Part shown: one piece after another, positions 9,379 to 19,697 of the stretch
Numbering within the stretch: position 1 is the stretch's first letter
Layout: every line of letters starts with the position of its first letter
DNA from: Acidobacteriota bacterium
GTDB taxonomy: Bacteria; Acidobacteriota; Terriglobia; Terriglobales; Acidobacteriaceae
Direction: 5' to 3'
Length of the DNA: 34,120 nt
Assembly (NCBI GenBank): GCA_021791935.1
Contig: JAJYVR010000004.1
Coordinates: 1 to 34,120, forward strand
Translations under genes and position numbers: made by a program
Notes under the pieces: model-generated
Seen by the model: only the letters and a program-made list of their open reading frames with translations
Told to the model about the DNA's origin: nothing
Database searches by the model: none

Positions 9379-9591
9379 ATGCTTGGAGTGCGATTAGAAC
9401 CGGAAATTGAAAAGCGGCTGGAGCGGCTGGCGAAGAAAACCGGACGCAGCAAGAGCTTTTATGCGAAAGAAGCGATCTATCGCTTTCTTGAAGATAGAGA
9501 AGACTATCTGTTGGGGATTGCGGCACTGGAAAAACACAAATATACGGTGAGCCTGGAAGAGATGGAGCGCCGGCATGGCGTGGAAGGTTGA
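9379..9591 (+). CDS. ribbon-helix-helix antitoxin (RelB/ParD-like)
   Basis: MLGVRLEPEIEKRLERLAKKTGRSKSFYAKEAIYRFLEDREDY, RHH signature; overlaps the toxin gene. Confidence 0.88.
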   Translation: MLGVRLEPEIEKRLERLAKKTGRSKSFYAKEAIYRFLEDREDYLLGIAALEKHKYTVSLEEMERRHGVEG

Positions 9592-9841
9592 ATACACCGA
9601 TATTGCAGAACGGATCATTGAAAAACTCGACCCACAAGTCAGGAAACGAATCAATAGATTCTTCCGCGAACGAGTAGCCAACAGTGACGACCCTACTGCA
9701 ATTGCCGAGCCGCTTCAGGGAGAGTTTCGTGGACTCTGGCGTTTTCGCGTCGGAGATTATCGGGCAATTTGCGACATACGCAAAAGGTACTTGCTTGTTC
9801 TTGTGCTTGTCGTTGGACACCGAAAAGAGATTTACAGATAA
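9575..9841 (+). CDS. relE: RelE/ParE-superfamily toxin
   Basis: MAWKVEYTDIAERIIEKLDPQVRKRI, GLWRFRVGDYRAICDIRKRYLLVLVLVVGHRKEIYR. Confidence 0.9.
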   Translation: MAWKVEYTDIAERIIEKLDPQVRKRINRFFRERVANSDDPTAIAEPLQGEFRGLWRFRVGDYRAICDIRKRYLLVLVLVVGHRKEIYR

Positions 9842-9854
9842 GAACGGATGGTAG

Positions 9855-12800
9855 ATGCCACGCAGAAATGACATCTCGAAAATTTTGGTAATCGGCTCGG
9901 GACCCATTGTGATCGGGCAGTCCGCAGAGTTTGATTACTCCGGAACGCAGGCCTGTAAGGCGCTCAGGGCCGACGGTTACGAAGTGGTGTTGGTGAATTC
10001 CAACCCCGCCACCATCATGACCGACCCAGAACTGGCGGACCGCACCTACATTGAGCCGCTGACGCTGGAATACCTGGAAGAGATCATCCGGATTGAAACG
10101 GAAATGCTGACCGCTGCCAACCGCAGCGGCGTATTCGCGTTGCTGCCGACGGTCGGCGGCCAGACGGCGCTGAATCTTGCGGTCGAATTGTCGGACTCCG
10201 GCGTGCTGGAAAAGTATGGCGTGGAATTGATCGGCGCCAAGCTGGAAGCCATCAAAAAAGCAGAGGATAGGCTGCTGTTCAAGGACGCGATGCGTTGCAT
10301 CGGCCTGGACGTTCCGCGTTCCGCGCTGGTCAACAATCTGCGCGACGGGTTGGAGTTTGCCGGCAAGATCGGCTTCCCGGTGATTATTCGACCGTCGTTT
10401 ACGCTGGGCGGATCGGGCGGCGGCCTCGCCTACAATCGCGAAGAATTGATGGAGATTCTTTCGCGTGGGCTCGATCTTTCGCCGGTGCATGAATGCCTGA
10501 TTGAAGAGTCTGTGCTGGGCTGGAAAGAGTATGAGCTGGAAGTGATGCGCGATCTGGCCGACAACGTCATCATCGTCTGCTCGATTGAAAACGTCGATCC
10601 CATGGGCGTGCATACCGGCGACTCCATCACAGTGGCCCCGGCGCAGACGCTGACCGACCGCGAATATCAGGCGATGCGCGACGCCGCCATCAAGGTGATC
10701 CGCGAAATCGGCGTCGAAACCGGCGGCTCGAACGTACAGTTTGGCGTGCATCCGACCACCGGCCGGCTGGTTGTGATTGAGATGAATCCGCGCGTTTCTC
10801 GGTCTTCCGCGCTGGCCTCGAAGGCGACGGGTTTTCCCATCGCCAAGATTGCGGCGCGCCTTGCCGTCGGCTACACGCTGGATGAAATTCCCAACGACAT
10901 TACGCGGAAGACGCCTTCGTGCTTTGAGCCGACCATCGATTATGTCGTCGTAAAAATCCCCAAGTGGCAATTCGAAAAATTTCCCGGTACGGACGAAGGC
11001 CTGGGGCCGCAGATGAAGTCGGTCGGGGAAGTGATGGCGATCGGACGGACCTTCAAAGAGGCTTTGATGAAGGCATTTCGGTCGCTCGAAACTGGCCGGG
11101 CCATCAGCGCGGAGGTGATTGAGCCGCGTCGCTTGACGCAGCGGCTGGTCACGCCTCATCCGGATCGGCTTTCGTATATTCGCTATGCGTTCCGGTGCGG
11201 CCAGTCGGTGCGCGAGGTTGCGTGGATGACCTCCATGGACCCATGGTTTCTACAGCAGATTCAAGAAATCGCCGAGTGTGTCGCGGAACTGGGCACAACC
11301 ACATACGGCACGATTGCGCCGGAGTTATTGCGCAAAGCCAAGCGCATGGGCATCTCCGACGCGCGGCTGGCGGATGTGTGGGGCATGGAGGGTTCAAACG
11401 CAGCCGTCAAGGTGCGTGAACTGCGGTTGCGGCACAAATGCAAGCCAGTCTACAAATTGGTGGACACCTGCGCGGCGGAGTTTGAAAGTTTCACGCCCTA
11501 TTTTTACTCCTGCTACGACGAGGAAGATGAGGCGACTCCGACCCAAAAGAAAAAAGTGATCATTCTGGGGAGTGGGCCGAACCGCATCGGGCAGGGAATT
11601 GAGTTCGATTATTGCTGTTGCCATGCAGCCTTTGCGCTGAAGGAGGATGGCTATGAAACCATCATGGTCAACTGCAATCCGGAAACTGTTTCGACGGATT
11701 ACGACACCAGCGACCGCCTTTATTTTGAGCCGTTGACGTATGAAGATGTGCTGGAAGTTTACAAACACGAAGCTGCGTCCGGCGCACCGATTGGGATGAT
11801 TGTGCAGTTTGGCGGACAAACTCCGCTGAACCTTGCGCTGCCGCTAAAGGCTGCGGGCGTGCCGATCATCGGCACATCGCCGGAGTCGATCGACCTGGCG
11901 GAAGACCGCAAACGCTTCGGCAAGCTGCTCGACGATTTGAAGATTGCACAACCGCCCGGCGCGCTGGCCACCAGCGTGGAAGAGGCTGTTGCGGGAGCAC
12001 GGCGGGTCGGATATCCCGTGCTGGTGCGGCCTTCGTATGTGCTTGGCGGACGAGCCATGGTCATTGCGTATGACGACGATGCGGTCACGCACTACATGCG
12101 CGAAGCGGTTGAGTATTCGCAGCAGCGGCCTGTCCTGATCGATCACTTTCTGGAAGACGCCATTGAGGTCGATGTGGATGCGCTGGCGGACGGCGACGAT
12201 GTCGTGATTGCGGGCATTATGCAGCATATTGAAGAGGCCGGCATCCACTCCGGAGATTCTTCGTGCGTCATGCCGAGCGTCGATCTGTCGGAGCGGGTGC
12301 TGGCGACCATTCGCGCGCATACCTACAAGCTGGCTCGCGCGCTGAACGTGATTGGATTGGTCAATATCCAGTTTGCGGTGCAGCGCGAGAACGTGTTCGT
12401 GATTGAAGTGAACCCTCGCGCCTCTCGCACCGTTCCGTATGTGTCGAAGGCCACCGGAGTTCCGCTGGCAAAAATTGCCGCGCGGTTGATGGCTGGCCGC
12501 AAGCTGCGCGAATTTCTGGGCGACGCCGTGGATCGTAAAGCCGTGTTGGAGACCGGACCACACTACTTTGTCAAGTCGCCGGTCTTTCCGTGGAACAAAT
12601 TTCCTGGGGTCGATACCGTGCTGGGGCCGGAGATGAAATCGACCGGCGAAGTGATGGGCGTGGCGGACAGCTTCGGCGAAGCCTTTGCCAAGGCGCAGCT
12701 ATCGGCGGGGCAAAAGCTGCCCGTGAAAGGGACGATATTTTTGAGCGTGAACGATCATGACAAACCAGCCGTCGCCGCCTTGGCGCTGCAGTTTGTCGAG

Positions 12801-13142
12801 CTTGGATTCAAGCTGGTCGCGACGCACGGCACCGCGGACGTGCTGGAGAAGGCTGGCTTCGTCGTCGAGCGAGTGTTCAAGGTGAAGGAAGGCCGGCCGA
12901 ATGTCGTCGACCTGATCAAGGGCGATCGGATTCAGCTGATCATCAACACGCCGCGCGGCCAGGACACGTTTTTCGATGAGAAGGCAATTCGCCGGGCCGC
13001 CGTTACCCAGCGCATCCCTACCATTACTACCCTTGGGGCCGCGCGGGCGGCGGCTGACGGCATCGTGGCCCTGCAGCAACAGGAAATTTCTGTGAATGCG
13101 CTGCAGCATCTCCATGCAGCGCGGATCGCCGCGGGCGTCTAG
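9855..13142 (+). CDS. carB: carbamoyl-phosphate synthase large subunit
   Basis: Two ATP-grasp halves, [28 protein letters not shown] and [27 protein letters not shown], plus C-terminal MGS-like domain. Confidence 0.98.
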   Translation: MPRRNDISKILVIGSGPIVIGQSAEFDYSGTQACKALRADGYEVVLVNSNPATIMTDPELADRTYIEPLTLEYLEEIIRIETEMLTAANRSGVFALLPTVGGQTALNLAVELSDSGVLEKYGVELIGAKLEAIKKAEDRLLFKDAMRCIGLDVPRSALVNNLRDGLEFAGKIGFPVIIRPSFTLGGSGGGLAYNREELMEILSRGLDLSPVHECLIEESVLGWKEYELEVMRDLADNVIIVCSIENVDPMGVHTGDSITVAPAQTLTDREYQAMRDAAIKVIREIGVETGGSNVQFGVHPTTGRLVVIEMNPRVSRSSALASKATGFPIAKIAARLAVGYTLDEIPNDITRKTPSCFEPTIDYVVVKIPKWQFEKFPGTDEGLGPQMKSVGEVMAIGRTFKEALMKAFRSLETGRAISAEVIEPRRLTQRLVTPHPDRLSYIRYAFRCGQSVREVAWMTSMDPWFLQQIQEIAECVAELGTTTYGTIAPELLRKAKRMGISDARLADVWGMEGSNAAVKVRELRLRHKCKPVYKLVDTCAAEFESFTPYFYSCYDEEDEATPTQKKKVIILGSGPNRIGQGIEFDYCCCHAAFALKEDGYETIMVNCNPETVSTDYDTSDRLYFEPLTYEDVLEVYKHEAASGAPIGMIVQFGGQTPLNLALPLKAAGVPIIGTSPESIDLAEDRKRFGKLLDDLKIAQPPGALATSVEEAVAGARRVGYPVLVRPSYVLGGRAMVIAYDDDAVTHYMREAVEYSQQRPVLIDHFLEDAIEVDVDALADGDDVVIAGIMQHIEEAGIHSGDSSCVMPSVDLSERVLATIRAHTYKLARALNVIGLVNIQFAVQRENVFVIEVNPRASRTVPYVSKATGVPLAKIAARLMAGRKLREFLGDAVDRKAVLETGPHYFVKSPVFPWNKFPGVDTVLGPEMKSTGEVMGVADSFGEAFAKAQLSAGQKLPVKGTIFLSVNDHDKPAVAALALQFVELGFKLVATHGTADVLEKAGFVVERVFKVKEGRPNVVDLIKGDRIQLIINTPRGQDTFFDEKAIRRAAVTQRIPTITTLGAARAAADGIVALQQQEISVNALQHLHAARIAAGV

Positions 13143-13143
13143 T

Positions 13144-13332
13144 TTATACTCCGCGAAGCAGGCGCGCAGGCAGCAAGATCAGGGCTGCGACGAGTTCCAA
13201 CACGCCATGTACCGCGATCCCGACAAGTCGAAACGGCAACAAAAGTATCCATACGATCGGATAAAGTATCAGCGCGAACAAAGCCAGCGGCCAGCATAAA
13301 ACCAGCAGCACGCACCACAATAAGAATTTCAT
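13144..13332 (-). CDS. small hydrophobic membrane protein
   Basis: MKFLLWCVLLVLCWPLALFALILYPIVWILLLPFRLVGIAVHGVLELVAALILLPARLLRGV; two predicted TM stretches. Confidence 0.55.
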   Translation of the reverse strand: MKFLLWCVLLVLCWPLALFALILYPIVWILLLPFRLVGIAVHGVLELVAALILLPARLLRGV

Positions 13333-13497
13333 CGCACAACCTCCATTGCGAACCAAGCATTGCGTTCGGTCACCGAACCGCCGGAAACACTTGAAGGCAA
13401 GTTCGAATCGCGTCGTTTCGACCTACCGGAAACATACGCGCCTCGACAGCGGAAAGTTCCCGGCGGGGAAATCGCTTCGCCTACAATAATAAGCACG

Positions 13498-14571
13498 ATG
13501 CTGCTTGAAGGAATTTTCCCGCCCATTACGACGCCGTTTTATCCCGACGGCAAGCTTTACTTGCGCAAGCTGGAACATAACGTTGCGCTTTACTCCCGAA
13601 CGCAACTGTCCGGCATGGTGGTCCTCGGCTCAACCGGCGAAGCCGTCATGCTCAGCAGTGAGGAGCAGCGCGAAGTCCTCGCCACTGCGATCGCATCTGC
13701 CTCCCCTGAAAAGGTGATGATGGCAGGCGTCGGGCAAGAAAGCGTTCGCCAGACCCTCACCCTGGCGGAGCTTGCCGGCTCGCTCCATTACGACGCGGTG
13801 CTGGTGCGCACGCCGCATTTCTATCGGAAGCAACTGCATCGATCCGACGGGCCGCAACTCGAAATGCTGACGTACTACCGTACGGTCGCGGACCGTTCTC
13901 CCCTGCCAGTGCTGCTGTATAACGTGCCCATCTTCACAAACTACGACATGCCAGTGGACCTGATCGCGGAGCTGGCGCACCACCCGAACATTATCGGAAT
14001 CAAAGAATCGAGCGGGAATGTGGAGAACATTGCCGCCATTGTAAAAGCTACAAAATTTGCAAAGCGGACGGTCACCGTCACCACGACATTCACCGCTGTC
14101 ACACAGCGGATGCTCTCAGCGCAACCGGCAAACTCCGCAACACGGTTCGTGGCTGCCGATGCGTTGCAGCAGGGAAGCTCGGCGGTTGCGGTCGCTGCTC
14201 CTCCAGCGGCGATGAAGACGCGTCAGAAAGAAGTTGGATTTACCGTTTTGACGGGCGGGGCCGGCACCATCCATGCAGCCCTTCGCGAAGGCGCTTCCGG
14301 CGCAGTGGTTGCATTTGCTACTTGCGCGCCGCAATGCTGCTGCGAGATATGGATGGCCTGGAAGGAAGGAGATGACGGTTTGGCCGCGGAGAAGCAGGAG
14401 CGCATTCGCGCCGCTTCGGGCATCGTCGGCGGCCAAATGGGGGTGCCTGGCTTGAAATTCGCGTGCGATTTAAACGGCTATTACGGCGGCCGGGCGCGGC
14501 TGCCGCTGTTGCCGCTGACCGCGGAGCAGCAGCAGGAAGTCACCCGGCTCATGGCAGACATTCGCTATTAG
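13498..14571 (+). CDS. DapA/N-acetylneuraminate lyase superfamily protein with an extra internal segment
   Basis: PPITTPFYPDGKL, GSTGEAVML, VLLYNVPIFTNYDM (Tyr), IIGIKESSGNVENI (Schiff-base Lys). Confidence 0.88.
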   Translation: MLLEGIFPPITTPFYPDGKLYLRKLEHNVALYSRTQLSGMVVLGSTGEAVMLSSEEQREVLATAIASASPEKVMMAGVGQESVRQTLTLAELAGSLHYDAVLVRTPHFYRKQLHRSDGPQLEMLTYYRTVADRSPLPVLLYNVPIFTNYDMPVDLIAELAHHPNIIGIKESSGNVENIAAIVKATKFAKRTVTVTTTFTAVTQRMLSAQPANSATRFVAADALQQGSSAVAVAAPPAAMKTRQKEVGFTVLTGGAGTIHAALREGASGAVVAFATCAPQCCCEIWMAWKEGDDGLAAEKQERIRAASGIVGGQMGVPGLKFACDLNGYYGGRARLPLLPLTAEQQQEVTRLMADIRY

Positions 14572-14605
14572 GGCGGTTTCCGGCGTCGCGAATGCGGCGG
14601 TCGAG

Positions 14606-16057
14606 TTAGTGAACTTCTCTGCCGTGTCCAATAGCGAAGCGGGCCGCTTCCCCTGCCCCTGTCATGACTGCCGAAGCGAACGAGCGACCCTTGGTGACGA
14701 TTGGATGTCCCGCAGGCGAGGGAGATGGATTTGAGATGAGGACAACTGCCGCGTGCGCGGGCTTCAATGACGCAGCTTCAGGCGCATCGCTCCTCTGCTT
14801 CAGCGTAGGCACCGGCGCGCCGGACAATAACATATTGGGTTCCGGCGGTACATTTAGCGCTGTCTCGGCGGAGATCTCCGCTTGACCAGCGGGCGCGGCG
14901 GTCAATGAGGAGGCTTCCAGTGCGGAGGAGGCTTCCAGCGCGCTGCGAGCGCGGGCTGAATTTTCTCGCGCTTGGGCCCTGGACATGCCGTTCTTCCGTG
15001 GTCGAACTTTTGCAGGCGAGCGGAACGCCGAAGGTGCGATCGGCTCCGCAATCCGGTTTGCGTACGAAAGCACGATAAAAAGCGAAGGGGCCATGCAGAG
15101 GAAGCCGGCGAACAGAAGCAAGCCAAGACCGGCGCGCAAGCCCAACAGCCAGCCGGGGATTTTTCCGGTTTCCGCCAGCACGGAGCGAACACGCACCTTC
15201 AACTGAACGGACGAACCGGCAAAGTCTAAATTCCATGGCGTCGGCTCTTGTGTCGCGTGCAACCGCGCGAAGCGAACCAGACATTCGGCGTAGGTCGCGC
15301 GCCTCTCGGGCGAATTACGAACCACCGCCAGGTCGCAGGCCAGTTCACTTTCCAGTTCCAACCTGCGCAGGGCAAACCAAACAGCGGGATGAAAGAACAG
15401 CAGTGCACAGCAGAGCGAGGCGATACTGTTCGAGACGAAATCCCACCGCCGAATATGTTGCAGTTCATGACGGAAGATATCTGCCAGTTCGCTCTCGTCC
15501 TGTTCCAGACACAGAGGCGGCAGCAGAATGACGGGATGAACCCAACCGAAGGTGGCAGGAGAATAGATTCCAGATAACACGAGCAACCGCACCCTGTCTG
15601 CGCCTAGACTCTCCGCGACCGGCTGGAAAATTCTCTCGATCGGCTCTGGCGCTCGATAGGCAAAGCGCAGTACCCAGCGAAGGCGCAGTTGCTTTTTGAT
15701 ACGCGCAAGCAAAAAATGGCCTAACACGATCAGATACAGCGCTGCCACAACGCGTAAGGCGATCCACAGGGGAAACGCCCAGGAGGGCGGCATCTGCCAC
15801 TTGCCCACGGGCGCAGATGCTGCCAAAGCAGCAGGTACCGGAAGCGAGATCAGCGCAGACCCGTGAGGCACAAAGCTTGCAACCAGCCAGAGCCAGTAGC
15901 TTCCCGCACCGACAAGGAAGCCCAGCCAAACCAGGAATTTTCTGCGAGGAGACACAACAACTTTGCCGATGGCCCAACAGACGCAAAAACCGAGGGATGT
16001 TTTGAGCAGAAAACCGGCGAATGCCGCCACGATCGCTAACTGAGTTTCTAGATGCAT
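14606..16057 (-). CDS. BlaR1/MecR1-type M56 membrane metallopeptidase
   Basis: N-terminal TM helices, ADIFRHELQHIRRWDFVSN (HExxH variant HELQH), ELESELACDLAVV; no penicillin-binding C-terminal domain. Confidence 0.88.
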   Translation of the reverse strand: MHLETQLAIVAAFAGFLLKTSLGFCVCWAIGKVVVSPRRKFLVWLGFLVGAGSYWLWLVASFVPHGSALISLPVPAALAASAPVGKWQMPPSWAFPLWIALRVVAALYLIVLGHFLLARIKKQLRLRWVLRFAYRAPEPIERIFQPVAESLGADRVRLLVLSGIYSPATFGWVHPVILLPPLCLEQDESELADIFRHELQHIRRWDFVSNSIASLCCALLFFHPAVWFALRRLELESELACDLAVVRNSPERRATYAECLVRFARLHATQEPTPWNLDFAGSSVQLKVRVRSVLAETGKIPGWLLGLRAGLGLLLFAGFLCMAPSLFIVLSYANRIAEPIAPSAFRSPAKVRPRKNGMSRAQARENSARARSALEASSALEASSLTAAPAGQAEISAETALNVPPEPNMLLSGAPVPTLKQRSDAPEAASLKPAHAAVVLISNPSPSPAGHPIVTKGRSFASAVMTGAGEAARFAIGHGREVH

Positions 16058-16160
16058 CCTACCTCTGCGGTTGTCGAGTTGTTACACTCCGCCTGCATCT
16101 GCGATGCACAATGGCGGTTGCGGGAGGCCCGCAAAGGATCTCTTTCGTAGCAAACGCGCA

Positions 16161-16589
16161 TTAGTTGCGTTCGCGTCCACTCGGGTCGTTCTTCTTGCGA
16201 TATTCGCGGATCTGGGCTTCCAGTTCATCCAGGTCCTTCTCTTTGACTTGCGCGGCCTCCAGCAGGTTGAGAAACAGCCCGGTCGGCGAGCCGCCAAAGT
16301 TTCTCGAAAGCAGCGCCTGCACGGAACGTTGGTCGATCGCCTTACGCGAGATCAAAGGCTTAAAGACGAAGACGCGTCCTCTACTTTCGTGCGCGATAAA
16401 GCCTTTCTGCTCCATGATGCGCAGCAGCGTCTGGGTGGTTTTATAGTTGGGCCGCTCCCGCGGGGAATGCGCGTTGACGACATCCTCGACCGTGGCTTCG
16501 CCGCTATCCCAAAGGACCTGCAACAACCGAAGCTCACTCGCGGTCGGGAGGTGTTTTTGCTGGGAGTCCTTTACTGGCTTGCCTGGCAT
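16161..16589 (-). CDS. BlaI/MecI-family transcriptional repressor
   Basis: LPTASELRLLQVLWDSGEATVEDVVNAHSPRERPNYKTTQTLLRIMEQKGFIAHESRGRVFVFKPL. Confidence 0.9.
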   Translation of the reverse strand: MPGKPVKDSQQKHLPTASELRLLQVLWDSGEATVEDVVNAHSPRERPNYKTTQTLLRIMEQKGFIAHESRGRVFVFKPLISRKAIDQRSVQALLSRNFGGSPTGLFLNLLEAAQVKEKDLDELEAQIREYRKKNDPSGRERN

Positions 16590-16803
16590 CCGCGCCTCAA
16601 ATCCTTCATGCTTGGATTCTATTGTAATGAGCGCAGTCTTTCATGAACAGAGCGGGAAGTCGTGGTTTTTTCGGATGTTCGAGCGGCCTTTACATCTTAA
16701 GCGATTAAGACATAGGATAGTTTTGCCGGGGCGGAAGCGAAATCGGAATGAAAAAGGGCATGTTTTCAAGCAGCCTTCACGCCCGGCCTTGGTTGGGAGT
16801 TGC

Positions 16804-16911
16804 ATGATTGACGATCAAGATATTCCGCTCTCGTACATTTTCTACGTTATCGCTGTCATTGCCATCATGGGGTCCCTTATGATCGGCGGATTTCTCTTAT
16901 GGGCCCGCTAG
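16804..16911 (+). CDS. 35-aa single-TM small protein (tentative)
   Basis: MIDDQDIPLSYIFYVIAVIAIMGSLMIGGFLLWAR, one clear TM helix; ORF size alone is not evidence. Confidence 0.35.
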   Translation: MIDDQDIPLSYIFYVIAVIAIMGSLMIGGFLLWAR

Positions 16912-17161
16912 GAATGAATGACTCCGCCGCTAGCAGCGGGGTATCTCAAAACAGCGCGAGATGAAGGCTGCGCCGCTAGCGGCGGGAAATCGGACCCGAT
17001 GAGATTGAAGACTTCTTCCGGCTTCCTCCGTGCCCGGTCCTATCGTCATTCCACCCAGCGGGTTTTCGATAAGAGGAGCCCGCCCATTGGAATCGCTCGG
17101 GCAAAGGAAATCGCCAAACGACGCCCGGCGATTGCGCCCCGGCCGTATTGAAGCACTACAC

Positions 17162-17892
17162 ATGAGCCATATGCCAAGCGATGCGGGAGAAGGAGGCGGC
17201 CTGAATCGCTCCCGAAAGCGGAGTCGGCTTGTGCTGTGGGGGAGTGGGGCCTGGGTGCTGCCACTTCTAGGCATCGTGTTTCTTTTCCACACAGGCTTCG
17301 TATTCGCAAAGGTCGCGATTTCCGTTCTTGCCGTCCTGATGGCGCCGCTCCCGGCGTTGCTCTATGCGCGTGGCCAGCGGGACCGCCTGATCGCCCGCGC
17401 AGCGAATGCCGAGGAAGAGGCGGCGCAACTGAATCTCCAGTTGGAGACGGTGCGATACCGCACATCCCGATTGCGGGAGGAGTTGCAGGTCGCCGACCGC
17501 CTGGCACGCCTGTCCCACCAACTTACGCTCCTAGGCCAATTTACGGCCGGCTTCGTGCACGAGTTCAACAACCCGCTGGCAATTGTTGCGGGCCGCATTG
17601 AAGTGCTGCTCGACGAACGCAAAGAGGACACTTCGCTGTGCGCCGATCTGCAGCAGATGCTGAAAGAGTCTCGCTACCTGGGTAACATTGCGAGTACCCT
17701 GCTACAGGCGCTGCGACGGGAGCGCGGCGGACAGATTTACGATACCTCGGTCCCGCAGAAGGCCTTGGCGGAAGCGCTCCATGCGCTACGACCCTCGGCC
17801 GACAGCGAGGGAGTGAGGCGGGTGGAGGAGATTGCGGAAGCCCCTCGCGTGGATGTGCCGGAGCACGTGGTAGGCGAAGTCGTCCGGACGGC
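17162..17892 (+). pseudogene. sensor histidine kinase, 5' part only (TM, coiled coil, DHp; ATPase domain lost)
   Basis: LGQFTAGFVHEFNNPLAIVAGRIEVLLDE H-box; homology stops near VPEHVVGEVVRT and runs into a GGTLFLDEIGD segment. Confidence 0.8.
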
Positions 17893-18588
17893 GGCACTCT
17901 GTTTCTGGATGAAATCGGAGACCTTGGGTGGAATTGCAAACACGCCTGTTTCTCTTTGTCGAGAAGCGCGTCTCGCGACGGCTGGGAGGCCTGACGCCAG
18001 TGCGCGTGGAGTGCCGCATCCTGTGCGTCACCAATCAAGGACCTGATGGCCAAGATCAAGGCAGGAACTTTTCGCGAGGAACTCTATTACCGTCTGAGCG
18101 CGGTCACGGTGAAAATCCCACACTTGCGGGAGCGGACGGAGGACATCCAGCATCTGGCGCGTTTCTTCCTGGAACGGTTCTCCCGGCGCTACGGCAAAAG
18201 TCTCTCGGCCTCCCCTCGATTCTATGAGGCGCTGCTTCGGGAACGCTGGCCCGGTAACGTGCGCCAACTCAAGAACGTCATGGAACGGCTCACGGCATTG
18301 CATCCGGGCGGTGTACTGGGACCGGAGGACCTCGAAGAGGATTCTCCGAAGATGGAGGCAGTCGGCAGTCTTTCCACTCTTCCATGGAAAGATGCCAGGG
18401 AACAGTACCTGGTCAGCTTTGAAAGCTCCTACGCGCAAGCCGTGCTGGCGCGGAGCGGCGGCAATGTGAGCGCGGCGGCGCGAGAAGCCGGGGTGGACCG
18501 GAAGACCTTTTACGCGCTCCTGAAGCGAGACCGAGAGCAGCAGACTGGGGAATCCATTTCACAGCCTAAATTGGAAAGCGAGGAATGA
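17890..18588 (+). pseudogene. sigma-54-dependent NtrC-type response regulator, 3' part only with two frameshifts
   Basis: GGTLFLDEIGD, then VELQTRLFLFVEKRVSRRLGGLTPVRVECRILCVTNQ in a second frame, then DLMAKIKAGTFREELYYRLS...ERWPGNVRQLKN...Fis-type HTH NVSAAAREAGVDRKTFYALLKR in a third. Confidence 0.82.
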
Positions 18589-18683
18589 AATCCCCATCTC
18601 GTTCGATCGCGAAGCGTAAGTCTATGTAAAAAACGTTTAGCCCTGCTCCAGACGTGCATTAGTGGAATGCAGGAGCCCCACAC

Positions 18684-19697
18684 ATGAAACGCTGGTTTTC
18701 AGCTCTGAAGGCAGTCATGGTACTGCCCGGCTTTCTTTTGCTGTTGCCCCAGCCAGGGAGCGCGATTCCAGCGTTTGCCCGCTGTTATAAGCTTCGCTGC
18801 TTCGCCTGTCATACCATCCCGCCCGTCCTAAAGAAGGATGGCTATATGTTCAAGCGGCTGGGTTTCCATTTGCCGCCCGCACTCCAGAAGGGGGATGTCG
18901 CGCCGCATCTATCAGACCTCATCCAGCAGGAGCCGATGTGGACGCTGGGCAATAACGCGGCCTTCGCAGTGGCGGATTTCGACTTTGCGGCGCAGCGAAA
19001 CACCCAGGATGGCGCCACCCCAACCTCCACGTCCTCCTTCCAGGTGGGTACCTGGAATGCATACTTGAGCGGCTGGGTCCCGGACACGAATTTCTTCTAC
19101 TATTCGCAGATCAATCTGATTGCTGGTGGAGATACCAATCCCAGTGTCGCGGTTGGATATTTCGGGTATGTCGGCGGCACGGCAGGAAACAGTTGGTATG
19201 TTCAGGGCGGCGACATGCATGTGATGGGCGCCAACGGAACTACAGCCGCAAACACGGAAAGCCTTTTACCCGCTGCGCCATTGATGTGGGAGTACACCGA
19301 TCCGGACAACTTTGTTCTGGATCAGCATATGGTAGGACTCCGCGCTGGATATACCTGGGCGCTCCCGGGATATAAGCAAGTCCTGGGCGCATCGTTGAGC
19401 GTGAGCAATGGAGACCATGCGGACGGCAGCACGATCACTGGTCCGGATGCCAGAAACGCCAAAGACCTCTATGTGGACCTCGATTGGTGGTACGCGCCGG
19501 AGAGCGGCGTCTCTTTCCTGAGCTACTACGGGAAAAGAACCAGATCCAAAACAGCGGGGCCCCCAACCAGTTCACTTTTTACCCCGCGATCCACAGAAAT
19601 GGGATTTTTGCCAACTACATGGCCTTCCATGACAGGCTCAACGTTCTGGGAGGTTTTATGTACGACCACGATGGGTATGGAATCTCAGGTTCAAGCG
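18684..19697 (+). pseudogene. porin-like outer-membrane protein with N-terminal CxxCH heme motif; frameshifted and 3'-truncated
   Basis: Signal peptide, RCYKLRCFACHTIPPVLKKDGYMFKRLG, beta-rich body; frame changes near 19535 (SYYGK / [48 protein letters not shown]). Confidence 0.75.

Noticed and set aside
9693-11159. 488-aa minus-strand ORF opposite carB
   Set aside because: Shadow ORF in GC-rich coding DNA; composition (His/Arg/Asp-rich, no family motifs) and complete overlap with unmistakable carB.
11844-12563. 239-aa minus-strand ORF opposite carB
   Set aside because: Antisense shadow ORF of carB.
16921-16990. Two similar ccgccgctagc-gcgg stretches
   Set aside because: Only two short imperfect copies; not enough to call a repeat family or a CRISPR array.
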